Below, in pieces: positions 36,766-46,836 of a DNA stretch of 64,000 nucleotides. The position numbers and the translations under genes are program-made. This DNA comes from Hassallia byssoidea VB512170. Its GTDB lineage: Bacteria; Cyanobacteriota; Cyanobacteriia; Cyanobacteriales; Nostocaceae. The notes below the pieces were generated by a model. That model had not been told where the DNA came from. It saw only the letters and a program-made list of their open reading frames with translations, and searched no databases. Position 1 is the first letter of the stretch; each line of letters starts with the position of its first letter. Location of the stretch: the NCBI RefSeq assembly GCF_000817785.2, contig NZ_JTCM02000003.1, forward strand, positions 111,540 to 175,539, written 5' to 3'.

Positions 36766-37666
36766 ATGAACACCTCTATCCGTCTGCTGCTTTGAGAGTG
36801 AATTAGAAGAAGCTGACCACCTGAGTTCGACTTGCTTTTGGTACTTTTGTCGGTTTACCTGAACCTACTGAGTTTGCTGGTGATGCCAGTTACATTCCCC
36901 ACCGTTGGAAAGCTAACCCAAATGGGGCTTTTGCGGCATTTGTTGATGGAAAACTTGTGGGGGACGCATAAAGTTAAGAAAAACGAGCAACCGTAAACAT
37001 TACCGAGCGGGATAAAAGTATCGTACTATACCAAAATATCTCACGAATTTGGCGTAAAAAAATGGGGCAGCCAAGTGAGCGTAGATCCGCAATTCCCCAC
37101 GACTAAATGGAAGCGAAGGCTGCCCCATTTTTTCAACCTTGCCTCCGACCTCCCGCTCGGTTTTGTTCCGAGATCCACAAGTTGTAGCTAGAACAACGCA
37201 AAAAGGTTGCTCGTTTTTCTCTCTTTTTTTCCACGGGTCAAATTTAGCAACTCAGTGGGGTAGCTTCGGTTCGTTTGGTCTGTTGAGCGTTTACCCAGAC
37301 TTTTGGAATCAAAAAATTGCTCAACGTCTAATTGAAGCGGTTATGGAACACTTCACGCAGTCAGGTATCCAACAGGCAGCTTTGTTTACCTTCTCCAACA
37401 GTCCCAAGCATCATGCGCTCTAACAAAAGTTTGGTTTCTGGCAGCGTTTTCTTACCTCTATGATGTCTAAGTCGATTTCTGGTGTTGAGCAAAAAGTTCC
37501 AGAAGCAAGTTACTCTCTAATTACCCAAGAGCAACGCTGCCAATGCATAAATGCCAGTATAGAGTTAACTAATGTCATCTATCCAGGGTTAGATGTATCT
37601 GGCGAGATTTCGACGGTATATGAAGAAAAACTCGGCGATAAAGTCATTTTCAAGCTTTGCAAGTAA
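36766..37666 (+). pseudogene. GNAT acetyltransferase pseudogene split by a MITE
   Basis: The reconstructed protein reads MNTSIRLLLESELEEADHLS, RLAFGTFVGLPEPTEFAGD, then AAFVDGKLVG joined to SNLATQWGSFGSFGLLSVYP and AQRLIEAVMEHFTQSG, a GNAT acyl-CoA-binding core, ending VIFKLCK. Four lesions: a 1-nt frameshift near 36790 (an extra T in a TTT run), a second near 36826 (an extra T in GAGTTCGA), an inserted element at about 36963-37234, and an in-frame TAA at about 37420 where QKFGFWQRF follows and a Tyr codon is expected. The flanking codons GGG at 36960-36962 and 37235-37237 fit a 3-bp target duplication. Clearly dead; substrate of the former enzyme unknown. Confidence 0.88.
36963..37234. mobile_element. 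MITE-like nested-palindrome element of about 270 bp
   Basis: Terminal inverted repeats include the 16-bp match AGAAAAACGAGCAACC (36977-36992) with GGTTGCTCGTTTTTCT (37205-37220). Inside are ACCGAGCGGG (about 37002) with CCCGCTCGGT (about 37152), and a 16-bp pair AAAAAATGGGGCAGCC (about 37057) with its complement (about 37118). The three nested pairs let the whole element fold into one long hairpin. It carries no transposase and is probably mobilised in trans. Outer ends (about 14 bp) are less well matched. Confidence 0.8.
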
Positions 37667-37735
37667 AGTACTTGGCAAATATTTATAAGTGCAAGCGATC
37701 GCCTGACTGCATCAGAATATCGTTTGACCACAAAA

Positions 37736-38914
37736 TTATACTCTGCGCCAGAAAATATGTCGTTGCGTGAAATTTATATAAATTAAGCTTTTTAGTGATT
37801 TTGTTACTTTTATTAATATTGTCTTCTCTTTCACACGTATCTTAACAGGCTGTTCTCTTCTAACTCCAAGGTGTTTGGTGCAAACATAACCAATTTGAGA
37901 TTCATCTGAGCTTGTAATTTTCCAATATTTTAATAGGGGTTCAATCGCCAACCCAATACGGTTAGCGACAAGTTGTAGTTGCTGTACATCGTCTTTGGTG
38001 AATTGGCGCTCCCGAAAAGTGCCAAGATGAAAGACACCGTTCACTTGGTCTTTAAGCAGCAGCGGAACACCAAGCATTGATCGGATTCCTTTGTTACGCA
38101 GAATCGGACTCACTACTTGTATTTTTGATAAGTCGTCTACAATCATCTGCTTGCCACTAGCAGCGATCTGACCTGCAAAACCACAATTAAGCGGAATTCT
38201 GATACCTTCTAAAATTTCTTCTTCTAGCCCTATGGTGGCACACACAGCTAATTGCTGCCCATTTTCTGTTGGCAAGAGAACTGTAACAGTATCTACGGTC
38301 ATTAATTGGCGGATACTTTCAAGGACTGTACGCAGCAGGTTTCCAAGAACCAAATCAATGGGCACAGTGTCGTTGGCACTTTGGAGACGCTGACTGTTAA
38401 TCTGGGCAGTCTTCTGAACCTCGGTAAGGGCTGCATTAAGGCGAATAGAAAGATGATCGTATGAGTAGATGTATTCGCGATCTAGTTCCTTGCTATCGTG
38501 ACTTTTGACTATCACATTAAATAAACGCAGACCATGATGACCAATAATCCTCAGTTTTTTTGCTTGAGTCTGGTTATTGTCTGACTGAACTATAGCGCGG
38601 AACTGGCAGGTAGTGTTTTCTCCTAGGTAGTTGGTAAACTTCTGGAGTTCTTCTTCACTCATTTCAAGTACAATGCAATCTGAGGCGATGGGAGAGGTTT
38701 TATCCGGATTGCGCTCTTCCAAGATTGTTGTTAAATGAGCGTTTAGACTCTTAGATTCATTTTCATTCAAGCTAATGCAGTTAAGCCTATGAAGAAAGCG
38801 GCTTTCTTCAGAAAGCGGAGTTTGTGAGTCGTAATACTTATCTTGGCGCTGATTCCCCTTTTGAAAGTGGGCTAGCAAACCGCGCAAGCTCAAAATAAAT
38901 TTATAAATAATCAT
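37736..38914 (-). CDS. GAF-domain protein without an output domain
   Basis: A 392-residue protein. N-terminal region of about 190 residues unknown (LNAHLTTILEERNPDKTSPI and a middle EELQKFTNYLGENTTCQFRA segment). A GAF domain lies at about 185-345: DLVLGNLLRTVLESIRQLMT, VTVLLPTENGQQLAVCATIG, then GFAGQIAASGKQMIVDDLSK and RSMLGVPLLLKDQVNGVFHL. After it the 60-residue tail (WKITSSDESQIGYVCTKHLG onward) is basic and has no kinase, phosphatase or cyclase domain. GAF domains bind small ligands or chromophores; no chromophore Cys can be assigned. Possibly a remnant of a longer sensor. Confidence 0.8.
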   Translation of the reverse strand: MIIYKFILSLRGLLAHFQKGNQRQDKYYDSQTPLSEESRFLHRLNCISLNENESKSLNAHLTTILEERNPDKTSPIASDCIVLEMSEEELQKFTNYLGENTTCQFRAIVQSDNNQTQAKKLRIIGHHGLRLFNVIVKSHDSKELDREYIYSYDHLSIRLNAALTEVQKTAQINSQRLQSANDTVPIDLVLGNLLRTVLESIRQLMTVDTVTVLLPTENGQQLAVCATIGLEEEILEGIRIPLNCGFAGQIAASGKQMIVDDLSKIQVVSPILRNKGIRSMLGVPLLLKDQVNGVFHLGTFRERQFTKDDVQQLQLVANRIGLAIEPLLKYWKITSSDESQIGYVCTKHLGVRREQPVKIRVKEKTILIKVTKSLKSLIYINFTQRHIFWRRV

Positions 38915-39474
38915 TTCAAAACCATTTGAATTTGCTTCAAATCCCTATGATCTTCACTATTGAAAAATTTAGAGGCGTTATAATTTACCATTAATCAATC
39001 TCATCGTATGATGACATTAAGCTTTTAGCCATACATCTATCTATAGCTGGATTGATTTTATCCATCATCCGCCTGAAGTATTTTTCTGCGATCGCGTTTG
39101 AATTTAAATTCGGACACGGGGAGAGCGCAAAGGCTATTAGCAGCGCTTGCGCTCTTAATAAGAAAGCATAAATCAAAATGACTCCGTGGGACATAGCCGC
39201 TCAATATTCTTCGTGGTCAATCCAAATAATCGAGCGCTTGATTGTTCAAGCTGAAGCCACTTGAGCCATCTTGCCGCTGCCGTAAAAAATAATACCATGT
39301 CCGGTTAAAGACTTATCATTAAGGTCGCAGGGGGCAAAGAGTGCACTCTTGAAAGAGAGTTTTAAGGTTTTTACAGCGATGCCCGGAATTCTAACTAATA
39401 AGCGCGGACTTGATATAAGTCACTGATAAAGAAGAACAGTATTTGGGCGATCGCACAGCAACATGATTATGCAA
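38915..39474. other. Gene-free spacer between the GMC and GAF genes
   Basis: About 560 bp. A 67-codon minus-strand frame (38991-39194) lacks any family features and I do not call it. The motif CATGTCCGGTTAA at about 39298 is also found at about 13691. Confidence 0.4.
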
Positions 39475-41184
39475 CTACCTTTGACTTGTTGTCACTGCGT
39501 CGGTTGTAACATTCTCTGACTGAGCAGCAAACTGGGTTTTCACACGATCTGCCAGCCGGATTGCCAAAGCGATAATAGTTAGCGTGGGATTAGCATAGCC
39601 TCCTGTTGGGAAAACAGAGCTACCCGCGATGAATAAATTCGATATGCCGTGAACTTGACAATTTGCATCGACAACGCCCTGTTTGGGATCAATATGCATC
39701 CGCGTTGTTCCCATATTATGGTGGGTACTAAAAGACATAGTATCGGGAAGCTCTCCATCGCGTTCAATGTGCAATTGACCTAATCCGGCACGAGCAATTT
39801 CTTCTGCCAAGATTGCTTGCGATCGCTTGATGCTGGAAATGTCTATTTCGCTCCACCGGTAAGTTAACTGTGCTTGAGGACAACCAAGCTTATCAAGTTT
39901 AGTACTAAGCGTCACCCGATTATCAGGATTTGGGACTTGTTCGGTTTGGCTCAAGACTTCAAACTTTACATATTTGTGCTCATTACCTTCTTGATCGGAC
40001 CATCCGCCATGACTCAAATCAGGAAATAAATATTGCCGTTTTATATGATAATCATACCAATCGACCAGAAGATCATCAATATTCATCATCACATTACCCA
40101 AATGTTGAAAAACATTTTTGGGAACCTGTCCACCCCGAATTGAAGAGAGCAAAGTTTTCTTAGAAGCTTTTACAGAAGGCTTTGCGGGCGCTCTATACTT
40201 ATCATCTCTGGGAAACAGTATAAAACTCATATTGAGTAATTGCTGATGGCGCATTACTTCCTCACTTAGGTGAAGTTTTCCCATAACTGGTACATTATTC
40301 ACCCGACGTAAGTCATATAAAGCTGTCGAATTGAAGATTTTTCGACTCTCAGGATAAAGCATACCGCTGCGGATAAACGGATGGTCCATAAAGAACCTGC
40401 CGACAACATCGTTTTGATTGGCTAATCCTGTCTTTTGAGTTTGGTTGGATAGCAATAATAAACGTGCGTTTTCTATGCCACCCGTGGCTAAGATAAATAT
40501 TTTGGCGACTACGGAAAATTTATTACCTTGCAGACAAGCTAAACGCACACTCTTTACATTCTTAGCTGTTTCGTCAGTCTCAATGTCTACGACGTTCGCA
40601 TTCAGATAAGTGGTGATATTCGGAGATTGGTTGATTTCTTTTCGATATTCCTTGGTGAAAATATCGCGAGGTCCAAACTGAAACATATCGGTAGTTACGC
40701 GATCGCCGATGAAGGGTAGCTGAGGAGATTTCGCATCTTCCCAAGCTTCAGCCTCATAAGCAAAAGAACCGAGTTTGCAAACTGCGTGAGCGCGATCGTA
40801 GAAAGGATTCAGGTGAGATTTACTAAAAGCCCAGCCACTGTATGGTATACAATCGCGTTTTTCAAAGTCTATCTCGTCCAACGGCATATGCCTCAGACCA
40901 AGTTGCTGGTTATTAATTTTAATATTCCAGACGTTAGCGTGTCCACCAAACTGACGATGACGCATATCTTGTAAGTTTGGAAAAGGATCGCCAACAGTTT
41001 CACCCTCACTTAGAGATTGCGTCTCTTGATTAAATTCTAAATCGCCACTTTCTAGTAAGCATACTCGAAAGTCTTGCCCAATCAATTCTCGCGCCAGCGT
41101 AATCCCCGCAGGTCCTGCACCAACAATACAAACTTCTGTTTGAATAACTTCATCTGCTGGTAAGTTACGGCTATCAATCAACAT
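39475..41184 (-). CDS. GMC-family oxidoreductase
   Basis: A 569-residue flavoprotein. The FAD-binding Rossmann motif is VCIVGAGPAGITLARELIGQ (about 18-37). GMC features: FGGHANVWNIKINN, ATGGIENARLLLLSNQTQKT and the C-terminal catalytic region with HHNMGTTRMH, then FIAGSSVFPTGGYANPTLTI. The likely His/Asn catalytic pair lies in these two motifs. Such enzymes oxidise sugars, alcohols or sterols; substrate is unknown here. No signal peptide is evident. Monocistronic. Confidence 0.9.
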   Translation of the reverse strand: MLIDSRNLPADEVIQTEVCIVGAGPAGITLARELIGQDFRVCLLESGDLEFNQETQSLSEGETVGDPFPNLQDMRHRQFGGHANVWNIKINNQQLGLRHMPLDEIDFEKRDCIPYSGWAFSKSHLNPFYDRAHAVCKLGSFAYEAEAWEDAKSPQLPFIGDRVTTDMFQFGPRDIFTKEYRKEINQSPNITTYLNANVVDIETDETAKNVKSVRLACLQGNKFSVVAKIFILATGGIENARLLLLSNQTQKTGLANQNDVVGRFFMDHPFIRSGMLYPESRKIFNSTALYDLRRVNNVPVMGKLHLSEEVMRHQQLLNMSFILFPRDDKYRAPAKPSVKASKKTLLSSIRGGQVPKNVFQHLGNVMMNIDDLLVDWYDYHIKRQYLFPDLSHGGWSDQEGNEHKYVKFEVLSQTEQVPNPDNRVTLSTKLDKLGCPQAQLTYRWSEIDISSIKRSQAILAEEIARAGLGQLHIERDGELPDTMSFSTHHNMGTTRMHIDPKQGVVDANCQVHGISNLFIAGSSVFPTGGYANPTLTIIALAIRLADRVKTQFAAQSENVTTDAVTTSQR

Positions 41185-41542
41185 CGATTTAATTTCCTTT
41201 GGTATTTTCTAGCGACAAGAAGCAATATCCCTAGGCATTGGGATACTTTTTGTCAGTTTGTTGGTATTTAATAATACAAACTGTTTATGACTAGAAGTCA
41301 TAGCTCTCAAGATGCATTTCTATTTAGAAATACTTTCAAAAATATACATATCTCCAGAAAAAACTTAGATATTTAGGTGGATGCTCTACTGTATAAATGC
41401 TGATGTTTCTCAAGTTTATAAGTTAATTTCATCAATCTATATATAGAAATAAAAAAAATAGCCTCACTATTGTGAAGATATCTCAAAGTTTCATCTCTCC
41501 CCAGTATGAATTTGTATCGAATGCGGATCGGTCAAGATGAGA
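41185..41542. other. Spacer between the psaB terminator and the GMC gene
   Basis: About 360 bp, AT-rich. It contains the promoter of the GMC gene on the minus strand (not identifiable) and nothing else that I can support. Confidence 0.4.
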
Positions 41543-41574
41543 CAAAAAAATCCCCCACCAAATGGTGGGGGATT
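41543..41574 (-). terminator. Rho-independent terminator after psaB
   Basis: A 12-bp perfect stem (AATCCCCCACCA with TGGTGGGGGATT) and a 2-nt loop at the centre, followed on the minus strand by six or seven T. It ends the psaA-psaB transcript, 37 bp after the psaB stop. Confidence 0.92.
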
Positions 41575-41610
41575 TTAATTATCTACCTACAACACTAGAG
41601 GAAAGGTGAA

Positions 41611-43824
41611 TTAACCAAACTTACCAGCAGTAGAGGCAATGAGGAAGGCTGCATAAGTTAAGACGTAGCCAACAGTGAAGTGAGCTAGACCAACTAAACG
41701 ACCTTGAACGATGGACATAGCAACGGGCTTGTCTTTCCAGCGAACTAGGTTCGCTAAAGGAGTGCGCTCGTGTGCCCAAACCAAAGTTTCAATCAACTCT
41801 TGCCAGTAACCTCTCCAAGAGATGAGGAACATGAAACCGGTAGCCCAAACTAAGTGTCCGAAGAGGAACATCCAAGCCCAGACAGACAGGTTATTCATGC
41901 CGTAGGGGTTGTATCCGTTAATCAACTGAGCGGAGTTAGCCCACAGATAATCACGGAACCAGCCCATCAGGTACGTCGAAGACTCATTAAACTGAGCGAC
42001 GTTGCCTTGCCAGATACCTAGATGTTTCCAGTGCCAGTAGAACGTTACCCAACCAACGGTGTTCAATGACCAGAACAGAGCGAGGTAGAACGAATCCCAA
42101 CCAGAGATATCGCAAGTACCGCCACGACCTGGACCGTCGCAAGGGAAGGCATAGCCGAAGTCCTTTTTATCGGGCATCAGCTTAGAACCACGGGCATCCA
42201 AAGCACCTTTGACCAAAATCAAAACAGTGGTGTGGATAGCCAGCGCAAAGGCGTGGTGTACTAAGAAGTCACCAGGACCGATTGTTAAGAACAGAGAGTT
42301 GGTGCTGTTGTTGATAGCATCCAACCAGTTAGGCAACCAAGCAGCACCTGCTGTGGAAGCAACGCTATCAGGGTTAGACAGCAAGGTGTTTAAACCGTAC
42401 AGCACTTTACCGTGAGAAGCCTGGATGAACTGGGCAAATACCGGTTCAATCAAGATTTGTTTCTCCGGAGTTCCAAAAGCTACTACTACGTCGTTGTGTA
42501 CGTACAAGCTTAAGGTGTGGAAGCCTAGGAAGAGAGACACCCAGCTTAGGTGGGAAATAATCGCTTCTTTGTGCTTCAGTACGCGGTCAAGTACGTTGCC
42601 CTTGTTTTGTTCGGGGTCGTAGTCACGTACCCAGAAGATGGCGGCATGGGCAAAAGCCCCAGTCATCAAGAATACAGCAATATACTGGTGGTGCGTGTAC
42701 AGCGCTGCCTGTGTTGTGTAGTCCTTACCGATAAAAGCGTAAGGAGGCATAGCGTACATGTGCTGCGCTACCAAGGAGGTGATGGTTCCTAATGCAGCCA
42801 GGTGTATAGACAACTGGAAGTGCAAAGAGTTGTTATAGGTGTCGTACAGTCCTTGGTGAGGCAGGTTGAACTGACCTTCAGTTTCGACACCAAAGAAGTT
42901 CTTGGCGTTCAGCATTTCTTTGATGCTGTGACCAATACCGAAGTTAGTGCGGTACTGGTGACCGGCGATGATGAAGATCACAGCGATCGCCAAGTGGTGG
43001 TGAGCCATATCGGTCAACCACAGCGATTCTGTTTGAGGATGGAAACCACCCAAGAAAGTCAGAATCGCAGTTCCTGCGCCTTGAGATGTACCAAACACAT
43101 GGTTGGCAGTATCGGGGTCAGCAGCATAAGCACCCCAGTTACCTGTAAAGAAAGGTGTTAAACCTTGCGGGTGCGGCAGGGTGGATAGGAAGTTATCCCA
43201 ACCGACGTGCTGTCCGCGAGATTCGGGGATAGCAACGTGAACCAAGTGACCTGTCCAAGCCAAGGAACTAACACCAAACAAACCAGCTAAGTGGTGGTTT
43301 AGGCGAGGTTCAGCACTCTTGAACCAAGAGAGGCTGGGACGGAACTTGGGCTGCAAGTGCAACCAACCTGCAAACAGAAATACTGCTGCTAATAGGAGGA
43401 GGAACACTGAACCCATATATAGGTCATTGTTCGTCCGCATCCCGATGGTGTACCACCAGTGGTAAACACCGGAATAAGCTATGTTTACTGGATTGCTAGC
43501 TCCACCTTGGGTGAAAGCTTCAATTGCTGGTTTACCGAAGTGAGGGTCCCAAATCGCATGAGCGATCGGGCGGATATGAATGGGATCTTTGATCCACTCT
43601 TGGAAGTTACCTTGCCAGGCTACGTGAAATAAAAGGCTCGAAGCCCATAGGAAAATGATTGCCACATGACCGAAGTGTGTAGCGAAAATCCTTTGGTAAA
43701 GATTTTCTTCTGTCATGCCATCGTGGCTTTCAAAATCATTTCCCATAGCCATCGCATACCAGATCCGACGTGTAGTCGGGTCTTGTGCGAGATCCTGGCT
43801 AAATTTTGGAAATTTTGTTGCCAT
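41611..43824 (-). CDS. psaB: Photosystem I P700 apoprotein A2
   Basis: A 737-residue thylakoid protein with eleven transmembrane helices that binds, with PsaA, the P700 chlorophyll pair, most antenna chlorophyll and the F-X 4Fe-4S cluster. N-terminus [20 protein letters not shown]. The F-X motif [18 protein letters not shown] has the two cluster cysteines. Many HxxxH chlorophyll ligands, e.g. [20 protein letters not shown]. Usual length is about 741, so complete. It lies 171 bp downstream of psaA on the same strand and ends before a strong terminator. Confidence 0.98.
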   Translation of the reverse strand: MATKFPKFSQDLAQDPTTRRIWYAMAMGNDFESHDGMTEENLYQRIFATHFGHVAIIFLWASSLLFHVAWQGNFQEWIKDPIHIRPIAHAIWDPHFGKPAIEAFTQGGASNPVNIAYSGVYHWWYTIGMRTNNDLYMGSVFLLLLAAVFLFAGWLHLQPKFRPSLSWFKSAEPRLNHHLAGLFGVSSLAWTGHLVHVAIPESRGQHVGWDNFLSTLPHPQGLTPFFTGNWGAYAADPDTANHVFGTSQGAGTAILTFLGGFHPQTESLWLTDMAHHHLAIAVIFIIAGHQYRTNFGIGHSIKEMLNAKNFFGVETEGQFNLPHQGLYDTYNNSLHFQLSIHLAALGTITSLVAQHMYAMPPYAFIGKDYTTQAALYTHHQYIAVFLMTGAFAHAAIFWVRDYDPEQNKGNVLDRVLKHKEAIISHLSWVSLFLGFHTLSLYVHNDVVVAFGTPEKQILIEPVFAQFIQASHGKVLYGLNTLLSNPDSVASTAGAAWLPNWLDAINNSTNSLFLTIGPGDFLVHHAFALAIHTTVLILVKGALDARGSKLMPDKKDFGYAFPCDGPGRGGTCDISGWDSFYLALFWSLNTVGWVTFYWHWKHLGIWQGNVAQFNESSTYLMGWFRDYLWANSAQLINGYNPYGMNNLSVWAWMFLFGHLVWATGFMFLISWRGYWQELIETLVWAHERTPLANLVRWKDKPVAMSIVQGRLVGLAHFTVGYVLTYAAFLIASTAGKFG

Positions 43825-43935
43825 AGGTGTGATAAATCCTCTGACCTTTAGCCATCAGCTATTGGAGTTGAGAGTAGTAGTTAGGAGGAGCCAGTTGCGT
43901 GCGGGGGTTCCCCCCCGTTGAGCAACCTGGCGTTT

Positions 43936-43991
43936 AAAAGTTAGAAGTTATGAATTAAAACTTACTCTTAACTCTTAACTCTTAACTCTCC
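43936..43991. repeat. (TTAACTC)n heptamer STRR between psaA and psaB
   Basis: Four or five near-perfect TTAACTC/CTTAACT heptamers, preceded by related GTTAGAAG units. It lies inside the psaA-psaB transcript, directly after the psaA stop. Confidence 0.85.
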
Positions 43992-43995
43992 CTTG

Positions 43996-46254
43996 CTAGC
44001 CTAGTGTAAGTATGTGTGCGTGGAAGAATGCCCAGGTGGTAACAATTCCTCCTAAGAGATAGTGAGCCACCCCAACAGCACGACCTTGAATGATGCTCAA
44101 AGCGCGAGGCTGAATTGATGGTGCTACCTTCAATTTATTATGCGCCCAAACGATCGACTCAATCAGTTCTTGCCAGTAGCCGCGACCGCTGAACAAGAAC
44201 ATCAAGCTGAATGCCCAAACAAAGTGACCGCCTAAGAAAAGTAGACCATAAGCTGACAGCGCACTGCCGTAAGAGTTGATCACTTGTACAGCTTGTGCCC
44301 ACAAGAAATCACGCAACCAGCCATTGATTGTGATGGCACTTTCGGCGAAGTTACCACCAGTGAGGTGAGACACAACTCCATCGCTGTCTACCGTACCCCA
44401 GACATCTGATTGCATTTTCCAACTAAAGTGGAAAATTGCAATCGAAATGGTGTTGTACATCCAGAATAAACCGAGGAATACGTGATCCCAACCGGATACC
44501 TGACAGGTACCACCACGACCAGGACCATCGCAAGGAAAGCGGAAGCCGAGGTTTGCTTTGTCTGGAATCAGACGAGAACCGCGAGCAAACAAAAATCCTT
44601 TTAACAGAATCAGGACTGTGACATGAATTTGGAATGCGTGAATGTGGTGGATCATGAAGTCCGCCGTACCCAACGCGATCGGCATCATTGCCACTTTACC
44701 GCCTACAGCCAAAATTCCGCCACCGAAAGCATAGCTTACAGGTTCTAGAGCATTGGGAGCGGTACCGCCAGGTGCTAATGTGTGTATGTTTTGTACCCAC
44801 TGAGCAAATACTGGCTGTAATTGAATTGCTGTATCTGAGAACATGTCTTGGGGACGACCCAAGGCACGCATCGTGTCGTTGTGGACGTACAATCCAAAGC
44901 TGTGGAAGCCGAGGAACATACAAACCCAGTTGAGGTGAGAGATGATTGCATCTCGGTGACGAATCACCCGATCCAAAACGTTGTTTCGGTTCACTACAGG
45001 ATCGTAATCCCGCACCATAAATATAGTAGCGTGAGCCGCACCGCCAACGATACAGAAGGCTCCAATCCACATGTGGTGGGTGAAGATACACAACTGTGTA
45101 GCGTAGTCGGTTGCCAAGTACGGATACGGAGGCATCGCGTACATGTGGTGTGCCACGATGATTGTTAGGGAACCTAGCATTGCCAGGTTAGTTCCTAACT
45201 GAGCGTGCCACGATGTGGTCATGTTTTCGTAGAGACCTCTGTGACCATCGCCTGTGAAGGGACCTTTGTGGTTTTCGAGGATCTCTCTCATGCTGTGACC
45301 GATACCCCAGTTGGTGCGGTATTGGTGACCGGCAATGAGGAAGACGACGGCGATCGCTAAATGGTGATGAGCAATATCAGTCATCCACAAGCCGCCAGTT
45401 ACTGGGTTCAGACCGCCTTTGAAGGTCAAGAAGTCCGCATACTGACCCCAATTCAATGTCCAAAATGGCATCAAACCATTCGCAAAGCTGGGGAACAACT
45501 CGATCAATAAGTCTTTGTTCAGGATGAACTCGTGGGGCAAAGGTACGTCTTTAATCGAGACGCCTGCATCCAAAAGCTTATTAATCGGCGAAGATACGTG
45601 GATGATGTGACCTGCCCATCCCAAAGAACCGCAACCCAGCAATACTGCTAAGTGGTGATTCAGCATCGACTCGACATTCTGGAACCATTCCAGTTTGGGA
45701 GCGCGCTTGTGGTAGTGGAACCAGCCAGCAAACAGCATTAACGCTGCCATCACTAAGCCGCCAATGGCAGTGCAGTATAGCTGGAAGGAGTTTGTAATAC
45801 CCCAGCCACGCCAAATTTGAAACAAGCCTGAGGTGATTTGGATACCGTGGAAGCCACCACCGACATCACCATTCAAAATATCTTGTCCCACAATGGGCCA
45901 AACGACCTGGGCACTTGGCTTAATGCTCAACGGATCGCTTAACCAGGCTTCGTAGTTGGAAAACTTCGCGCCGTGGAATATCATCCCGCTCAACCAGATG
46001 AACACTACGGCTAGGTGCCCGAAGTGTGCTGCAAATATTTTGCGGGATATGTCTTCTAAATCGCTGGTATGTGTATCAAAGTCGTGGGCGAGCGCGTGTA
46101 GGTTCCAAATCCAGGTGGTGGTTTTTGGACCTCTAGCAAGGTTTCTGTCGAAATGACCTGGGGTCGCCCACCTTTCAAATGAGGTGGGAACTGGGTCTTT
46201 ATCGACTATTACTCTTGCTTTTTTCTCCTCTCGCTCTGGAGGACTTATCGTCAT
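43996..46254 (-). CDS. psaA: Photosystem I P700 apoprotein A1
   Basis: A 752-residue partner of PsaB. N-terminus [20 protein letters not shown]; helices with [20 protein letters not shown] and [20 protein letters not shown]. The F-X motif [20 protein letters not shown] supplies the other two cluster cysteines. C-terminus ends AHILTLG. Expected length (about 750-755). A strong ribosome-binding site (GAGGAGG, 5-12 nt before the ATG) precedes it. Transcribed first in the psaA-psaB operon. Confidence 0.98.
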   Translation of the reverse strand: MTISPPEREEKKARVIVDKDPVPTSFERWATPGHFDRNLARGPKTTTWIWNLHALAHDFDTHTSDLEDISRKIFAAHFGHLAVVFIWLSGMIFHGAKFSNYEAWLSDPLSIKPSAQVVWPIVGQDILNGDVGGGFHGIQITSGLFQIWRGWGITNSFQLYCTAIGGLVMAALMLFAGWFHYHKRAPKLEWFQNVESMLNHHLAVLLGCGSLGWAGHIIHVSSPINKLLDAGVSIKDVPLPHEFILNKDLLIELFPSFANGLMPFWTLNWGQYADFLTFKGGLNPVTGGLWMTDIAHHHLAIAVVFLIAGHQYRTNWGIGHSMREILENHKGPFTGDGHRGLYENMTTSWHAQLGTNLAMLGSLTIIVAHHMYAMPPYPYLATDYATQLCIFTHHMWIGAFCIVGGAAHATIFMVRDYDPVVNRNNVLDRVIRHRDAIISHLNWVCMFLGFHSFGLYVHNDTMRALGRPQDMFSDTAIQLQPVFAQWVQNIHTLAPGGTAPNALEPVSYAFGGGILAVGGKVAMMPIALGTADFMIHHIHAFQIHVTVLILLKGFLFARGSRLIPDKANLGFRFPCDGPGRGGTCQVSGWDHVFLGLFWMYNTISIAIFHFSWKMQSDVWGTVDSDGVVSHLTGGNFAESAITINGWLRDFLWAQAVQVINSYGSALSAYGLLFLGGHFVWAFSLMFLFSGRGYWQELIESIVWAHNKLKVAPSIQPRALSIIQGRAVGVAHYLLGGIVTTWAFFHAHILTLG

Positions 46255-46836
46255 TCAGACCCTCCTCTCTTAACAAGGATGTGAGGAATCATTTAAACCA
46301 CTTGTTGTCTTTTTGGCTAAGTTGTGCTTAGTCCGATGCTCCAGAAATATCTGAGGCAGCGGTGAAGACCTCATGTGGAGATTGCTTTCTGTTGAATTAT
46401 AAAGTCTTATCTCCCCCTTTGTTGAACACAAGTTAACAATAATTAAAAATCCCTGGAGTAATTGTAGAATCTGCTTTTTCCCGGAAAACAACTTGTCCAA
46501 AAGTCAATAGCTTCTTCATATAATTTACAAACGATAACAATTTGTAAAATTTCTCCACTAACCAGACGTAGTAAGCATTTTCGCTCTGTTGGGCTTTTAT
46601 TTGTATATGTTGGTCTTTTAAATCGCGGCTATTACCATATTCTGTGAAAATTGCTATTAATAAATATTTGTGATAAATATGGCTAATTCAGAGAAATAAC
46701 TGATAAAGAACCGAGTAAAATTAGACTTTTTTGCCAAAAACATCAGATTTGCAGAAAATTTCACCTTTTGGGCTATGGTTCCGAATCATGGTTTGCGCCA
46801 AAATCAGTTGTTGAAGACTAAAACTAGGTGGAACTC
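46255..46836. promoter_or_regulatory. Divergent promoter region of psaA and the lipoprotein gene
   Basis: About 580 bp, AT-rich, separating psaA (minus strand) from a lipoprotein gene (plus strand). It must hold both promoters. I see no specific box that I can assign with certainty. A 76-codon frame here lacks family features. Confidence 0.5.

Noticed and set aside
38991..39194. 67-codon minus-strand frame
   Set aside because: No coding character, overlaps a spacer with low similarity to any family and has no good start context.
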